Source: Viola odorata
Taxonomy: Eukaryota; Streptophyta; Magnoliopsida; Malpighiales; Violaceae
Reading direction: 5' to 3'
DNA length: 64,000 nt
NCBI GenBank assembly: GCA_963691705.1
Contig: OY829540.1
Location: 65,396,367 to 65,460,366 of the forward strand
The notes under the pieces were generated by a model, which saw only the letters and a list, made by a program, of their open reading frames with translations, did no database searches and was not told the origin of the DNA. This document shows, in pieces, positions 1 through 12,908 of this stretch (positions are counted from its first letter, which is position 1; every line of letters begins with the position of its first letter). A program made the position numbers and the translations under genes.

Positions 1-2952
1 GTCTGCAGTATTTTGCAAATTCTATATCTCGGCTTTTGCTCCCTGTTGACGGTGCACATTGTTCTTCTTGTGAAGAAATGGCAACAGCTATGTCCAGTGC
101 AGAGGGTGCTGCATATAAAGGGCTTCAACAGTGCATTGAAACTGTCATGGCTGAGGTCAGTTTTTAAGTTCCAGTCCGTCACGTTTATGATCTCTTTTTT
201 CATCCGATCTTACATATATGATCTTAGATCCATTTGAAAGTATTGGTCCTTTTATTGACTTTAGCATCTTACTCAGTATCATTTTTCCCCCTGTTGTGGT
301 TATTCCTTAAAAAAATGTATTACTGGTCCAATTTTTTTTGCATATACATGGATATGCTCTTAATATGAGGAGTGAATATGTCCCCTGTTCTCGATTTATC
401 GTACATGTCTTGTTGCCTCTTTTTCTTTATATATAATTTTGTATCTTGTATAATTCCCCTATGAAAGTACCCTACAGGTGGAGCGCCTGCTATCAGCTGA
501 GCAGAAGGCAACAGATTATCGATCACCTGATGATGGAATTGCTCCTGATCATCGCCCCACCAATGCTTGCACCAGGTGCATTCAATTAGACAAACATTGA
601 CATTATATTTTGAATTAACGGAGTTGATAGTTGATAGTTGATAGTTGATAGTTAAGGGTTTCTAGGAAATATGAAGAGGCCTTTTAGTTTCTCTGCCATG
701 CTGTATCTGGGGATTGAATAATGTATCATATCAAAAGAAGGAATATTATATTTGTTATTCATGATACCAAATAACATTTTCTTTTTGCTTGTTTAGAGTT
801 GTGGCATACCTTTCACGTGTACTTGAATCAGCATTCACCGCATTGGAAGGACTTAACAAACAAGCATTTTTGACTGAATTGGTAAGATACTCTTCTCAGC
901 TTTTCTTTTCAACTCTTCTTTGGACTTTTCTTGGTTATGCTCATGCCTACTTTTCATCTGTCGCTGGTTGTGATTGCTAATCATCTGTGCATAAAAATGT
1001 GGTCATGTGCATCGCAGCCGGCAAGCGAACAGTGTATTTGTGACTTCAGGTTGTTATGTATAAGTTCTACACTAAAAGAGTGTCCTAGCACATTTACTGG
1101 ACCTTCAAAGAAACCTTTCGATGTTATTATCAACAAAAAAAAGATCTCATTGATTGCATTGAGCATTCCATTTTCTATCATTTTTTTGGTGAATATTTTT
1201 TCCCCGTGTTAATTACTCCCTAGTTGCCTCCCTGAGGTTTATATTATTCCCTGATCTTTGATGTCAAAACCACTGGCTGCATGTAGGCTTACAGTTCCTG
1301 ACACCATAACCAGGCAGAAGGCATTTTTTCTGTTTATTACATCTAAATAAATCTTAAGCACTTTCAGTTTCATTTTCTACAAGTGTAAGCTAGTGTTGTC
1401 TAAGGAGAGAGGAGATGGGTTGAAGATAGCAATCCAAATATGCTATTTTCCTCTTTGTTATTTGCAGAAAACATTACACCGATTGCCGTAGGGGTACTTA
1501 TGTTGACTCTTAAAAATTGACATGGCAAATATTCATCATTTCAGGGAAACCGCTTGCATAAAGGGCTGCTTAACCACTGGCAGAAGTTCACTTTTAACCC
1601 CAGGTAATTCAGTTTGATTTCATGCCATGCCTTACACTTGTGATAACATTTAACCCTCACGCGATGCATCTCTGTTGGCATTTTATGGTCATAATGTCTC
1701 AGTTTATTTGTGAAGAAAAGTTAGTTTCAATTGGCAACTCCAAATCCATGGTGTTTTCTAAAACTCATTATAGCGAACTGAGGTTGGTGTCATTTTTCAA
1801 GGTTACAAGGCTGAGATCTTCAGAAGATGAAGTAACCTTACCTTATATAGATTGTACTTCCTTTATGCTTTGCATTATAGCATTTAAAAGTAGGGAGCTG
1901 CTCATTCTGAAACTTAAGATTGCAAAATTTTAAAGTTGTGGATTTTCTCATAAGCTTATAAGTTACCTTCTCCTAGTCCTTACTCTTGGAAGAACATTTT
2001 TGGCAATAAAGTTTGCTGCAACCCATGTTGGTGGGCTCCTGGAAAGTTGGAGACTGATTTGAAATTCCCCATAGCATATTCAAGTGTATTGATGTTGATA
2101 TAGCCTGATCTTGGTTTGGCACTGCATAATTCTTGTACTTTGTGTTTATTGGTTTCTGTGGTAGCAGTGATATTTTTTACATTTCTTCCTTCTCTGTTGT
2201 TATTGGGGTTTTCCTTTGCAGTGGTGGACTGCGTTTGAAACGTGACATAACTGAGTATGGAGAGTTTGTGCGTAGCTTTAATGCTCCTTCTGTTGATGAG
2301 AAATTTGAATTGTTGGGCATGTAAGTTATAATTGCTTTAGAAGATCTCTTGTAACTTATTTTAGCTTCTCTACTTACCGAAGGAAAATTTCTTTTTGCAG
2401 AATGGCCAATGTCTTCATTGTGGCTCCTGAAAGCCTCTCCACTTTGTTTGAGGGTACCCCCAGTATTCGTAAAGATGCACAAAGGTATGTTCAGTGATGT
2501 TACTGGTTTTTCCTATACTAATTAATGCAAACTGAGTTGCAAGTAGTTCAGCTTACTGTAGAGCACAATGAATGCTATTTTGAACTTCGCTATAATCTGC
2601 TTTTAACCTCAAACGATTTGGCGATGAATTCTCCATAATCTCAATGGGAGACGCTTAGAAATCATTCCTCCATTGAATGCGATTCCTTTTGAACTTCATG
2701 GACTATATATTAACGGCTGATAGAATAGTGGATTTTTTTTCTATTCAGTATAAATGGTTTAGAAGTATTTTGCAATTTTGCTTCATTAAACACTAGGCTG
2801 CAACACTTTTTACCTTGAGACAATCTATATGTATCTATTTGAGGACTAACATTCAACTCCACTTCAAATTCAGGTTTATTCAACTTAGAGATGATTTCAA
2901 GAGTGCAAAACTTGCATCCAAGCTAAGCTCTTTATGGACAAGCTCTAGTTGA
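1..2952 (+). CDS. SEC10: Exocyst complex component SEC10, 3' part (partial at window start)
   Basis: SEC10 is a subunit of the octameric exocyst, which tethers secretory vesicles to the plasma membrane before fusion. Seven exons join in frame: 3-155, 478-575, 797-881, 1545-1603, 2222-2320, 2401-2484 and 2874-2952, all with GT-AG introns, giving the last 218 residues. The spliced product carries stretches typical of plant SEC10, such as RLLLPVDGAH, DYRSPDDGIA, VVAYLSRVLESAFTALEGLN, HWQKFTFNPSGGLRLKRD, SVDEKFELLG and IRKDAQRFIQLRDDFKSAKL, ending LSSLWTSSS. Full-length plant SEC10 is a little over 800 residues, so about three quarters of the gene lies upstream of the window. The first exon may begin before base 1. 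No frame break is seen. The assignment rests on recalled family sequence and is very firm. Confidence 0.95.
622..653. repeat. Heptanucleotide microsatellite in a SEC10 intron
   Basis: Four tandem copies of a TTGATAG-type unit lie in the intron between the second and third visible exons of SEC10. It is a simple repeat, useful at most as a length-polymorphism marker. No function is inferred. Confidence 0.8.
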
Positions 2953-5900
2953 AGAAGTAGCAGCATTTTATAGTGTATATAAAGCTTTCCTTATTTCTTT
3001 GATGCCTTTCATGAGGCAATGGATATTGCAGATGCAGTTTCTAACTTCTGGAAATAATCACCTCATGATCGATGCACAAGGACCTAGTAAGAGTTGGTTT
3101 AGCAGTGAAGTTTGTTCCATGCTGTTGAATCTTTGGTGGGGAAATTGGGTTCGGTATGGTTTTCTTTCCATTTTATTTTAACTTATTTCCGTGTTGTATC
3201 TGTATTTTTCACGATAGAAAATTTTCAATGCCTCGTTTGTTATGTTAGGGTTTGCAGTTTTGGTTGATGATTCCTAGAGGATTTTTGTCTCCGCATCCTT
3301 GTAAATGATATTATTAGTGGTGATTTTGTTGCATTGCTCCGTGTTTCTTATTCCGTTTAGAAGGAGGGGGGTGTTGGTTAATGTAAGCTTGCAACTTATT
3401 TGGTAAAAGTAGCCTTTCCTTTGTGTAGTAGGACTGCTAGTGCTGGAACTTTCGATGGTTTCGGTTTAAAAGTCCAGAATCGCTACTGTACTTGGTCGCG
3501 ATCGGATGTCAATGGCGTGTACCATTGACAACTTGATTATTGTTGCTGTACGATCTTAAATGACCCGTGGTGCAAGTTGTTTCAATTTGGTTTGCTTAAC
3601 AACCACAAGAGTTGAGTTTTTTTCCTCAAATCTTCAGGTGCTTTTTATCTTGTTCACGAAAAGTCATGCCAGTACAACCTTATAATGATGGAAGAGGCAC
3701 AAACGAAGGCTAGGAATTGCTCCTACAGGTTTTAATTTCACCAAATTCATGCATCACATAAATGGAGAAAAAGTATGTACCCATCTAGTGATAGCAACAC
3801 CTGGCACAGCCTCCATTTGTGGTGGTGGGGCGCCCTCCTATTTTTGCTAGTGTGGCACCTCTATCCCACTATATAGTGCCTCCATCCTCCCCCTACTCTC
3901 TTTCCCTCTTCCTTTACTCCAACAGAAAGATTTGATTGATTTGAGTAGTGTGACATTCTCATGTTTCAAATAACAAGTCGTTAGCTCGCTTTTTATGAAT
4001 GAAAGAGGTTGATCTAGTATAAACATAATCAGTCTCGACCATAAAAGGAAAGAGAATGAAAGAGATTGATTTGAGGAAGAAAGTTTAGTGGGTAGTTAGG
4101 TTGGCAACGGGTGGTTTATCTTCTTTGATAGCAACGGCATCTATATCTATCAGTAACATCTCTCCGCGCCGAACCCATGATATATCTTCTTACCCCTCAG
4201 AAACAATCACCACGTTCTTGTAAGATTGTATTGTTGAAAGACCCCACAAATCACCACACCATATCGCCGCAAGTAATCGATTTTGTGATAGAGCCAAACT
4301 CCTTTACATGTCCCTATCTAAAATATACGCCTGTGCCTGTCCAATCTCAAAGTAACTAACAATTCTTGTTGCTCTCCCCATTACAATGCCTAACTAGATA
4401 CTAGAATGGACACAATCCTGAATGCATGAGGAGTTATGGAGTGTAAAAGTTTGACCAATGAAATGGGGGGACTGAACTATATATCCCTAAAGAAACTAAA
4501 ATAGCTATGTAGATGGATGAATATCTGATTGAGCTTTAATTGTAGTGGTTTTTATCATCTGTTCTCTTGCAATTTCGAATGGTATGTTATTGATTTTGGT
4601 GTGAATCATTCGATTGTTGTAGGAAACAACTTTGGAGAGGAAAGGAACAGAAGGAGGAGAATTTAGCATAATTCTGAGCAAATTTGGAGCAGGTAGATTC
4701 TTGGCTACGTTCTTGACCAAGACTGGACACGGGCAGCTCTCTGGACCAAGACAGACTCGCTTGGCCAATCCATCACCTGGAGAAATCTACGGAGCAGACA
4801 GCGGATCAAAGGTGCTGGCAGATGATTTTCCTACCCTGACGATTGAAAAGCATTAATCACGGACGGATTGCAGATGCGCCTTGTTGTTTTGATCCGATAA
4901 GATTCTTTTGTGAGGAAGAGAGCAATTCAAATACAATTTAGAGTTGATTAGGATTTGATTTTCCTGATTTCCGCCTTTAGCTATTTTTTAGGAACTTTAT
5001 ATACTTTTCCTAGGGTTCGGAGAAGGGGTTTGCAATCCTCTCTCTGCATTTCTACCACCATTTTCACCTACACTTTGCTCTTTCGGCAACGAAGGATTAT
5101 TATATTTTCCAATACATTGTTTAATTTTGCTTTCAATTATGAGCATGAGTAACTAAGTACATCTTTCTTAGTATAGGCACTTAAACATGAGCATGAGTAT
5201 ACATAAGACCTAACTAATCTTACTAATTTTTGAATCTGCATTTAATCAATTTCGTAATTATTCTTAATATATTTCTGTTTGATATTAGATCTAGCCAATT
5301 TAGTGTTGAATAAATAATATAGCAGTTATTTTTCTTGGTCATGGATTATTGACTAAGAGGATCGAAGTAGATACCTACGCGCTAGTGGATATCCACGAAA
5401 CAGTAGGGAGAAAGGTTAATCAGATCCAGTCCCGATTGACGTCCGAGAATACTAGTCTGGAGTTGTCTTCCCCTAGTCGTTCATCAGCCAATTCAGTAAA
5501 CCCTTTAACCAGTAAGGTGTTGATTGGTTAGGCATCACCTCTAAGCGTACCTGAGGTAATGTTGATACATAAGGGAAGGAGGGATCATAAGCGTACCTTG
5601 ATCCTATAGCAACTTTTATTTACTTTCTCATTTTAATAGCGAATTGTAACTTATATTTATTTTTGACGGATTCTACACTCAATAATATTTATCCAGCAAT
5701 CGAAAACTTTAGATAGAGAAAAAAAAAGTGCTTTACAACCCAAGTCAGCATCATAGGTTGGAAAACAGTAAAAGGAAAGAGAAAAATGGAAAAAAAAAAT
5801 GAGTGTCCCGAGGCAGGTTTGTGTCTTAGGTAGTGGTGGTGGACCAATTCTAGAAACGCCCTTATCTTTCCTTCTGTATTCACTGCTTGCCGAACTCCTT

Positions 5901-7637
5901 TTTTCACCCCACCAAAAATGGTAGATTGAGTTATTAAAAGAAACTCAGATTTAAATTCGAATATTATATTCATCATTAGAAAAAATAGCCTGCTTACCTA
6001 GGGTGATGAATAATAGGTCGAGTCTCAATTGATTGTTTATACATTCGACAATAGATTAACCTAAAAAATGATAGGGTGTTCCTGATGTGAGATTTTGAGT
6101 AAGCATTTATGTAATTTTCTGATGTCTGAAAACATGATTTATTGAAATAATGGGCTAATATTTATATTGACACATTTGAGTTTTCAATATAATTGTTATA
6201 ATGGGTAATTTTTTACTTTCAATTGAGTAAAGAATATGTAGGCCTAATTAAATTGAGTCATTTATAGCGATTTAGTTATTATGAAAATAATATATTAGAT
6301 GAGTAAACGCTCCGATGATTTAGTTAATAAATAATTTAATAGAATTTTTTTTTGTATATCTTAGTGTGTGTATCGTAGGGAATTTGTCTTTGTATTTATA
6401 GAGCAGGTTGTGTGTATCCTTTTGGCTAATAGGATAATTTTGTATAATTCACATTTAATGACCTTAAAAAATAGGAATTACCTCATTAATATTAGGGAGT
6501 ACCGGCGAGATCCTCGCCTCCCTATGTAGGCCATTCATACGAGTGGAGGCTGTGGAGCTGTTATCATCTCCCAACCCATTACCACGTAGCCATGAATAGA
6601 TTGATGAATAACTACTTATATACTTACAAGTGTAAAATATAAATAAATAAAATGCGTATTCCATAACCATGAAACATTGGTAAGGTATGAGAATATAGGA
6701 TCATTCTTCTTCTTCTTTTTATGTAAAAGGGTGGCGGAGCTATAAAAGGAGCACCATATAAGATCGTTCTCTTAGATAGGGAATATCTTACTTGGTTGGT
6801 ACCTTTGAAAGAAGAAAATTTTAGTTTTAAAAAACCAATTTGTTTTACAAAATGACCATATTATAAAAAGGAGTTCATTCCGTTAGTAAGCACTTATGTG
6901 ATTCAGGAAAGGAATTAGGTAATTAATAAAGCGATGCAAATAGTCGGAGCCCATTTTAGAGTAAGCTATATGAACATTCCACCCCCACCTAAACAAGTAG
7001 GGTTAGGAAAACGACATCTCTCACAAAAGAAAATACGAAAACATAATTTTATTGCTTCCCACCACGTTCTCTCACCAATTCATCTTTCTTTCTCAAATTA
7101 TAAAAAGAAAATGAAAAAGAATATCATCAATTATGAAGGAAAAATATATATGAAAACCCTTTTAAATGTTACGAACCAAAACAAAGCCTTGTGTGATACA
7201 GTGATAGAAGTGCCGGACAGGATCGACGCGCAGCCAAAAATAAAAAAGAAAGCAATGGAGGGAGAAGAAGAGCAGAACATGACATGTGGCATTATCTTTT
7301 CAGCAGCTACCTTTTTCAATTGACTTAAAAAATGTTTGACCAATTCAAACAACATTAGCAACTTAAAACTTTGATTACAAGATTGGAGTTTGTGTGGTCA
7401 AACCAAGATATTAAGAGAGCCGGTGATCGGTTCAACCCACTAAGACATGACCCACACGCTTGCAATTCAATGCCTCGTGCCACCCACGACTCATAAGGAA
7501 AAAAGAAAAAAAATAGAAAATAGAAGTACTATTACATACTTGCATGTCTTCCTTTAAAAAAAAATGTTTGTTATTAATTTAGTTCATTTGTTGTTTTGTT
7601 AGTAGTAAAAACACTAATAAAACTCATATTTATATTC
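2953..7637. other. SEC10 3' UTR and gene-free DNA with unassigned repeat-like stretches
   Basis: The first few hundred bases are presumably the SEC10 3' UTR. Beyond about 3700 no conserved coding frame is visible. The stretch at 4600-5640 is richer in GC and in short open frames than its surroundings and reads like decayed retroelement sequence, but I found no gag, protease, reverse transcriptase or integrase motif and no paired termini. From 5690 to 7637 the DNA is AT-rich with short chance frames only. Confidence 0.5.
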
Positions 7638-7645
7638 GAAGTGAC

Positions 7646-8559
7646 TAGGGCTGTTCATCGGTTAACCAAAACCGAAATTGATAACCGAAGTTTCAGTTTC
7701 GGTTAACTGAACATCATAAAATCTAAAACCGAAACCGAACCGAAATTTTAGTAACCGAAAACCAAAAATTGTAACGGTTCGGTTTTTCGAAAAACCGAAC
7801 TTCCGAAGATTACAGCCTGTTTTTTTTCCTGCACACAAAAAAATGAAATTTTACCATACTCCAAATCAATTCAATCCTTCCTCACTACCAAAGCAATCCT
7901 CCCTGCCAAATCCAAATTCATCTCTGCCAAATCCAAAATCCACTACCAAAGCAATCCTCCATCACACACCCAAACCAAAACCCATCAAACCTCACACCCC
8001 AAAAAAATGAAAAAAAGAAAGAAAGGAAGAACAGAAGAAAGAGAGAAGGAAAGCGCAGATCTGAGAGAAGGAGCAGATCGAGGGAGAAAGGAGCAGATCG
8101 AGGGAGAGAGGAGCAGATCGAAGGACTGAGCGAGAGGAAGAGAGGAGGCGGTGGTCGGTGCTAAACGGAGAGAGCGACTGGCTGAGCGACAGAGCGAGGA
8201 GAGGAGAGGTAAAGCTCAGAGGCGGTGGGTGGTGGTCCGGTGGACCTCGTGATGGTGGATGAGGCGGTTGCAGGTTGCAGGTGAAAGGGAGAGAGTGAGA
8301 GGAGAAGAGAACTGATCCGATTTAGGAAATTAGGAATTAGGGTGAGGGAATGGCAATTTTGTAAAAAAAATGTATTATATAGTGTGTGCAAAAGTTCGGT
8401 TAGTTCGGTTAACCGAACTTTTGCGAATAAATTCCGAAACCGAACCGTAATAAATTTCAGTTTTTGACTAACCGAAACCGAAATAACCGAAACTGAAATT
8501 CCGTAACCGAAAAAGCGAAAATTTCGGTTTCGGTTATTGCTAACCGTTGAACAGCCCTA
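7646..8559. mobile_element. Non-autonomous hAT-type DNA transposon (914 bp)
   Basis: The element starts TAGGGCTGTTCATCGGTTA and ends with the near-exact inverse, TAACCGTTGAACAGCCCTA. It is flanked on both sides by the identical 8-bp duplication GAAGTGAC (7638-7645 and 8560-8567). An 8-bp duplication and TIRs beginning TAGGG are diagnostic of the hAT superfamily. Both subterminal regions (about 7650-7810 and 8395-8555) are packed with AACCGAA / TTCGGTT motifs, as expected for hAT transposase-binding repeats. The interior has no transposase; it contains three tandem copies of a 20-bp GAGCAGATCGAGGGAGA-type unit at 8070-8124. The perfect target duplication suggests a fairly recent insertion. Confidence 0.92.
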
Positions 8560-8567
8560 GAAGTGAC

Positions 8568-9253
8568 TATATTTAATAATATTCTTTTTAATTAGATATC
8601 GAGTTACCAACCCTCTCCCACTCTTTCTTTAGTTTTTTTTGTTAACACTCTTTAAGATTTAATTTAGTATAATATCTTTTGTGAAGATTTTTATCAGTTT
8701 ATCGAGCTTATGATTTAACTCGAGAGATTTTTACGTTTGTAAAATATATACTAATTATCTCGAAATTTACTATAAAAATAGACTCAAAACATCATCTAAA
8801 ACCATAGTTATTAGAATGAATTCATATTGATTTATTTTATATTTTCTTAATAATTCTGGATCTTCAGTACGAATTTATTTTTTTAGACCAACAATGTATC
8901 TAGTTTGAAGAGCCAAATTTAACAGAATGATTGTCCAGTTTATGGGTTCATCTTTTGGGACCCGTTATTATAAAATACGCTTAGAGCTGAAAATTCATTA
9001 AGATATTTTTGAGTGATCAATTTTCCGGACCGCCTGGTTTTGGTATCATAGGATTCGCAAGAAAGGGAAATTTTCGTTAGCATTAAATCACGAGGCACGC
9101 GAATGCTGGTAACGGCATGACTTTTTCACCCCACCGACGTGGGCCCAACCAAATCTGCTGCTAGCTGTCCAAAATCCAAAGTCAATTGCCAGTTGCCACC
9201 CCCGCGTTCTCATTCACCGGCCACGCGCCGTCACATACTTTATCGCGCGACGT
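8568..9253. other. Intergenic, nothing recognised
   Basis: AT-rich DNA up to about 9000, then a more GC-balanced stretch. No coding, RNA or repeat signal that I can support. Confidence 0.5.
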
Positions 9254-9758
9254 CATTTGGCATTTTTTTTTTTTGAAAGGAAGATATAATGTATTAATTA
9301 AGATCTGCAATTACAAAATGCGCGATCGCCTCGGGGCATTCCCCTAACCATACATTTCCTAAACTGGAAATCAAAGCCAATTGACTCAACTCATGTGCGG
9401 GAACATTCGAGGACCGTTTCGTGTGCGTGAAGGAGCAACTGTTGAATGAATTTGCCTGCCGTGCCACCTCTTCCAGCACCAAACCCGTGTAGTTAGCAGG
9501 GAACTCTCCGTTGGTCAGGGCCAAGATGTTCTGCAGGCAATCCGATTCAATGATGACATTTTCATACCCCCATAGCGTAGCCTGTGTGACAGCATCTCTA
9601 AGCGCCAGAGCCTCCGCAGTTGGGGCATCAGTCTTATGAGGGCGAAAGATAGCCCCCGAGAAGATCAGCCCACCCATACTGTCTCGAGCTATGAATCCCA
9701 GGCCAATCCCCGATTCCCCGATGTCATATTGGCATTGGTCGTGCTTTAGAGTGTTCAA
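9254..9758 (-). pseudogene. 5'-truncated LINE fragment: RNase H-like (RVT_3) domain with poly(A) tail
   Basis: Read on the minus strand, 9758-9294 encodes 154 residues resembling the RNase H-like domain (RVT_3) found at the end of plant non-LTR retroelement polyproteins and domesticated relatives. Visible signatures are GIGLGFIARDSMGGLIFSGA, the AEALALRDAV helix, the IIESDC acidic residue and a C-terminal NVPAHELSQLAL that matches the usual N-x-VAH-x-LA motif. The first acidic motif (normally DGA) is missing, so the domain is truncated at its start. Just beyond the stop, a run of about 13 A (minus strand, 9262-9275) looks like a retrotransposition tail. It is not the same copy as the LINE at 36494-42125, whose C-terminus ends differently. 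No target duplication was found. Confidence 0.75.
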
Positions 9759-9759
9759 A

Positions 9760-11389
9760 TTAAATCATGGAAATAATTTTATTTGTGTTTATGATACTGA
9801 ATTTTCATTCGCTTGATATGCTCTTTATAGAGTCTTTCCATAAAAATGTTAGTGGGACTGGTGACCGGATATGAAATGTCTAGAGACTGGCTTCGCTGCA
9901 GCAGAAGGACACGTGTGTCTGTCTTTCACTTTTGCTATTTCCAGTCAGGTATTTACATATGTTAAACGGACACTGTACTGGACAAAAAAAAAAATTGGGC
10001 GGGAGTAGAAATTTGTATTTTCGTGGCTTTGCACGTGTGAATGATAACGCGGTATGAGAAGAATCTGGCGGCGCGTGTAAGTATGAATCGGCTTTTTCCG
10101 CAAATAGTGCTGGCAAGTGAAGCTACATGCAACTTGCAATTTCCCAAATAACGATAATAAATACAATTACCATGGAAAAAAGAGAGTAAAGATTTAAAAA
10201 AACAAAAAAAAGGATAGAGTAGATATAACAAATTTGAAAATACTAAATTCGTTAAAAAGAATCAGACTGAATATATCACCTCATCAGTCGCTGAAATTAA
10301 AATATCTACTTTCGCAGTCTTACAACAGTTAAAATATGTGTTGATAGAACAAGTTAGAATATACAAAATTTGTTAAAAAGAAACAAATTGAATCTATCGC
10401 GTCATTATTCACAGAAACTAAAATATCTACTTCCATATAGTAAAATTATGTACTAGAACCCGTCAATATTTTCACCTAATAATGGTTCCACGTAAAAGTG
10501 AACCAAATCGAACTACACCGGTTTTAGCTATTTTGGAGATGTGAAAAATTAAAACCGTACTCGACTTTTGGAAAAAAAAAATCAAAATTACAATTACTAT
10601 ATGTCATGTACGTAAATAAATTAAAAATTAGCCTAAACTAACTCTAAAATCAATAAAAAAAATCAAATCTTAATCATTAGTATAAATGATCTACTAATAT
10701 TATTTCCAATAAAAAACTTTTTTTTAGAAAAATAAAAATCGGGTCATAATTGAGCCGAAATAAATATGTGGGTGAGAATTTGGTGGCAACAATCAAACCG
10801 AACCGAAACACAGTAATTTTAGTTTGGTTACAAAAAGTGATGCGGTCACACAGTCATCAGCAGTCAGGTAAGCACAGCGCTGCATATTTGAGGGAACCCA
10901 CCACCACCAGATTACCATATTAACTGGCTGGCCTCCACTTTTATTTTTAATCTCTCCCTCCCAACCCAAAATAAAGAAAATAAAAATAAAAACTTTATCT
11001 CTTTCCCCTTTGTCGGTAATTCACGAGCCTCCACTTAAATACACCGTGTGGACTTCCCAACACACACACATCTTTTTCTCTCTCTCTCTCCCCCTTTGAC
11101 ATTTTCCCAAGTCAACCCCAAAGCCCGAAAAACACACAAAACCGGAATCGGTTTTCCATGTCGGATTTCTAAACCGTACTATTGAGAAAAAGACAAGATA
11201 ACCATAGAGGATTGAGATGCCATTTTCTATAAATTATTTCTTCCTTTCCTCCATCACACAAACCCTTTTCTTTTCCTTTTTTTTGTTTCTCTCACTTCCA
11301 AAAGTCAGCGCCTTTCTTTTGTCAATCTTTTCAACCAAACATTTTCTGCAGAAGGAAGAAGGTTCAGATTTGTCTCTGCTTGCTTCTGC
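9760..11389. other. Intergenic and WRKY22-like promoter region
   Basis: AT-rich intergenic DNA. It holds a diverged tandem duplication (10236-10440, listed separately) and AACCGAACCGAAAC-like motifs near 10500-10810 that may be hAT debris but lack recognisable ends. The final 300 bases are pyrimidine-rich and form the promoter and leader of the WRKY gene. A W-box core in reverse (AGTCAA, about 11110-11115) could allow WRKY auto- or cross-regulation; that is inference only. Confidence 0.5.
10236..10440. repeat. Diverged tandem duplication, unit about 120 bp
   Basis: Two consecutive units share the order GTTAAAAAGAA, a TCA-rich middle and AAAATATCTACTT (about 10236-10320 and 10358-10440). They are clearly related but with many substitutions, so the duplication is old. 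There is no coding potential. Confidence 0.6.
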
Positions 11390-11390
11390 C

Positions 11391-12908
11391 ATGGAAGACG
11401 ATTGGGATCTTCATGCTGTAGTCAGAGGTTGTTGCAATACCACCACCACCACCACATCTTCCTCCACCACTTCCACCACCACTAACAGCGGCAGCGGCGG
11501 TGGTGGTGGAGGAGGCTCTTCTTTTAGATCAGATTTTGGTTCCAATCAGCAGCTCTGCTTCTCTGCTTCTGCTTCCCCTGCTTTTGGTATTGAGCAAACA
11601 AGTAGTAATAATCCTCCTCCTCTGTTTTCTCTTCCAGATACTTTTGAATCAAGAAATAATAATGGTATTATTGGAGATTTGCATGAGCTTTACAAGCCTT
11701 TCTTCCCCAAATCTCAATCTATTTTTGCTCCTACTCAACCCACGCCAATACAAATCTCAACCCCTGTTTCTTCCTTCACAATTTCAAAAAGCCCGACACC
11801 TCACCAACTCAAGCAGCAACAATCCCATCAGCAACTTAAGCAGTCTATCACCAGCAGTAGTGCAAATTCTCTAACCCCTCGTTCAAAAAGAAGGTAAATT
11901 TCTTCCCTTCTCTCAGCTTTTTTCCTTTACAAAAGATTTGAATCTTTATGATAAAAACCACTGAAATCCTAAAAAATAAAGAAAACCCAGCTCAAGGATT
12001 GAATCTTTAAGATCAAAACCACTGATAAAGTGAAAAAAAAAACCCAGGTTGTGTTTTTGGCTTTTTTGGTTGATACTAATTACTATGTTTTCCATTTTTT
12101 TGAACAGGAAGAACCAGCTCAAGAAGATATGTCAAGTGCCAGCAGAGGCTCTTTCTTCAGATGTATGGGCATGGAGAAAATATGGCCAAAAACCCATCAA
12201 AGGTTCTCCATATCCAAGGTAATGTATCTAGATATTAATTAATTAATAATCCTTTACTTCCTTGTTAATCTCTAATCAAAGTTTGACGATTATTATTATA
12301 ATTATCAATTTTGTCTGATGTATGTTGTCTGATTTCAAATTGTCAATTCCTATCCATAACTTGTTTGATCTGTGATTAATTAAACTTAATTTGTTGTGTG
12401 AATTAACAGGGGATATTACAGATGTAGCAGTTCAAAAGGTTGTTTGGCCCGGAAACAAGTGGAGCGGAACAGATCCGACCCGGGAATGTTCATAGTTACA
12501 TACACAGCAGAGCACAACCACCCTGCTCCTACTCACCGGAATTCACTCGCCGGAAGCACCCGTCAGAAGTCCTTGACACCTCAATCTGCCACCGGCGACG
12601 ACTCTAACGAGCCTTCACCGCCAAAACCCACTTGCTCTTCTCCGGCGACTTCATTGGAAGATGAGCTTCTAGCACAGAGCACAAACGCAGAGAGCAGAGA
12701 AGAAGATAAAGACTTGATGGAAGATGATGACGAAGTTGAGCTTGGTGATTTGTCGGAGATGGAAGTAAATGATGATTTCTTCGCCGGATTAGAGGGATTG
12801 GCCGGAGATCCGGTCACTGGAGATCGTTTCTCTGACAATTTTCCGGCGAATTTTGGATTGCCTTGGCATGCCAACAGTAATGCAGCCACCGCCGCCGGTT
12901 CACTCTAA
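11391..12908 (+). CDS. WRKY22: WRKY transcription factor, group IIe, WRKY22-like
   Basis: Three exons, 11391-11893, 12108-12218 and 12410-12908, join to 370 residues. The single WRKY domain has WRKYGQK at residues 190-196 and a C-X5-C-X23-H-X-H zinc site (C210, C216, H240, H242), the group I/II pattern. The second intron falls after the PYPR arginine codon, the conserved R-type position. The N-terminus [14 protein letters not shown], the basic [14 protein letters not shown] patch, [20 protein letters not shown] and the acidic C-terminal tail ([13 protein letters not shown]) match Arabidopsis WRKY22, a nuclear W-box-binding regulator in flagellin-triggered and dark-senescence signalling. The start at 11391 was preferred over an in-frame ATG at 11217 because family members begin M-(E/A)-DDWDL and the upstream part reads like a leader. 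A Thr/Ser/Gly homopolymer region covers residues 17-45. Confidence 0.95.

Noticed and set aside
4600..5640. Possible LTR retrotransposon remnant
   Set aside because: No retroelement protein motif, primer-binding site or paired LTRs visible; kept only as unassigned repeat-like DNA.
6934..7323. 129-residue plus-strand open frame
   Set aside because: Lys/Asn-rich composition, no motif, not conserved in style; chance frame in AT-rich DNA.
11217..11390. In-frame upstream ATG extending the WRKY22-like protein by 58 residues
   Set aside because: Family members start M-(E/A)-DDWDL, which matches 11391; the extension is a pyrimidine-rich leader translated by chance.
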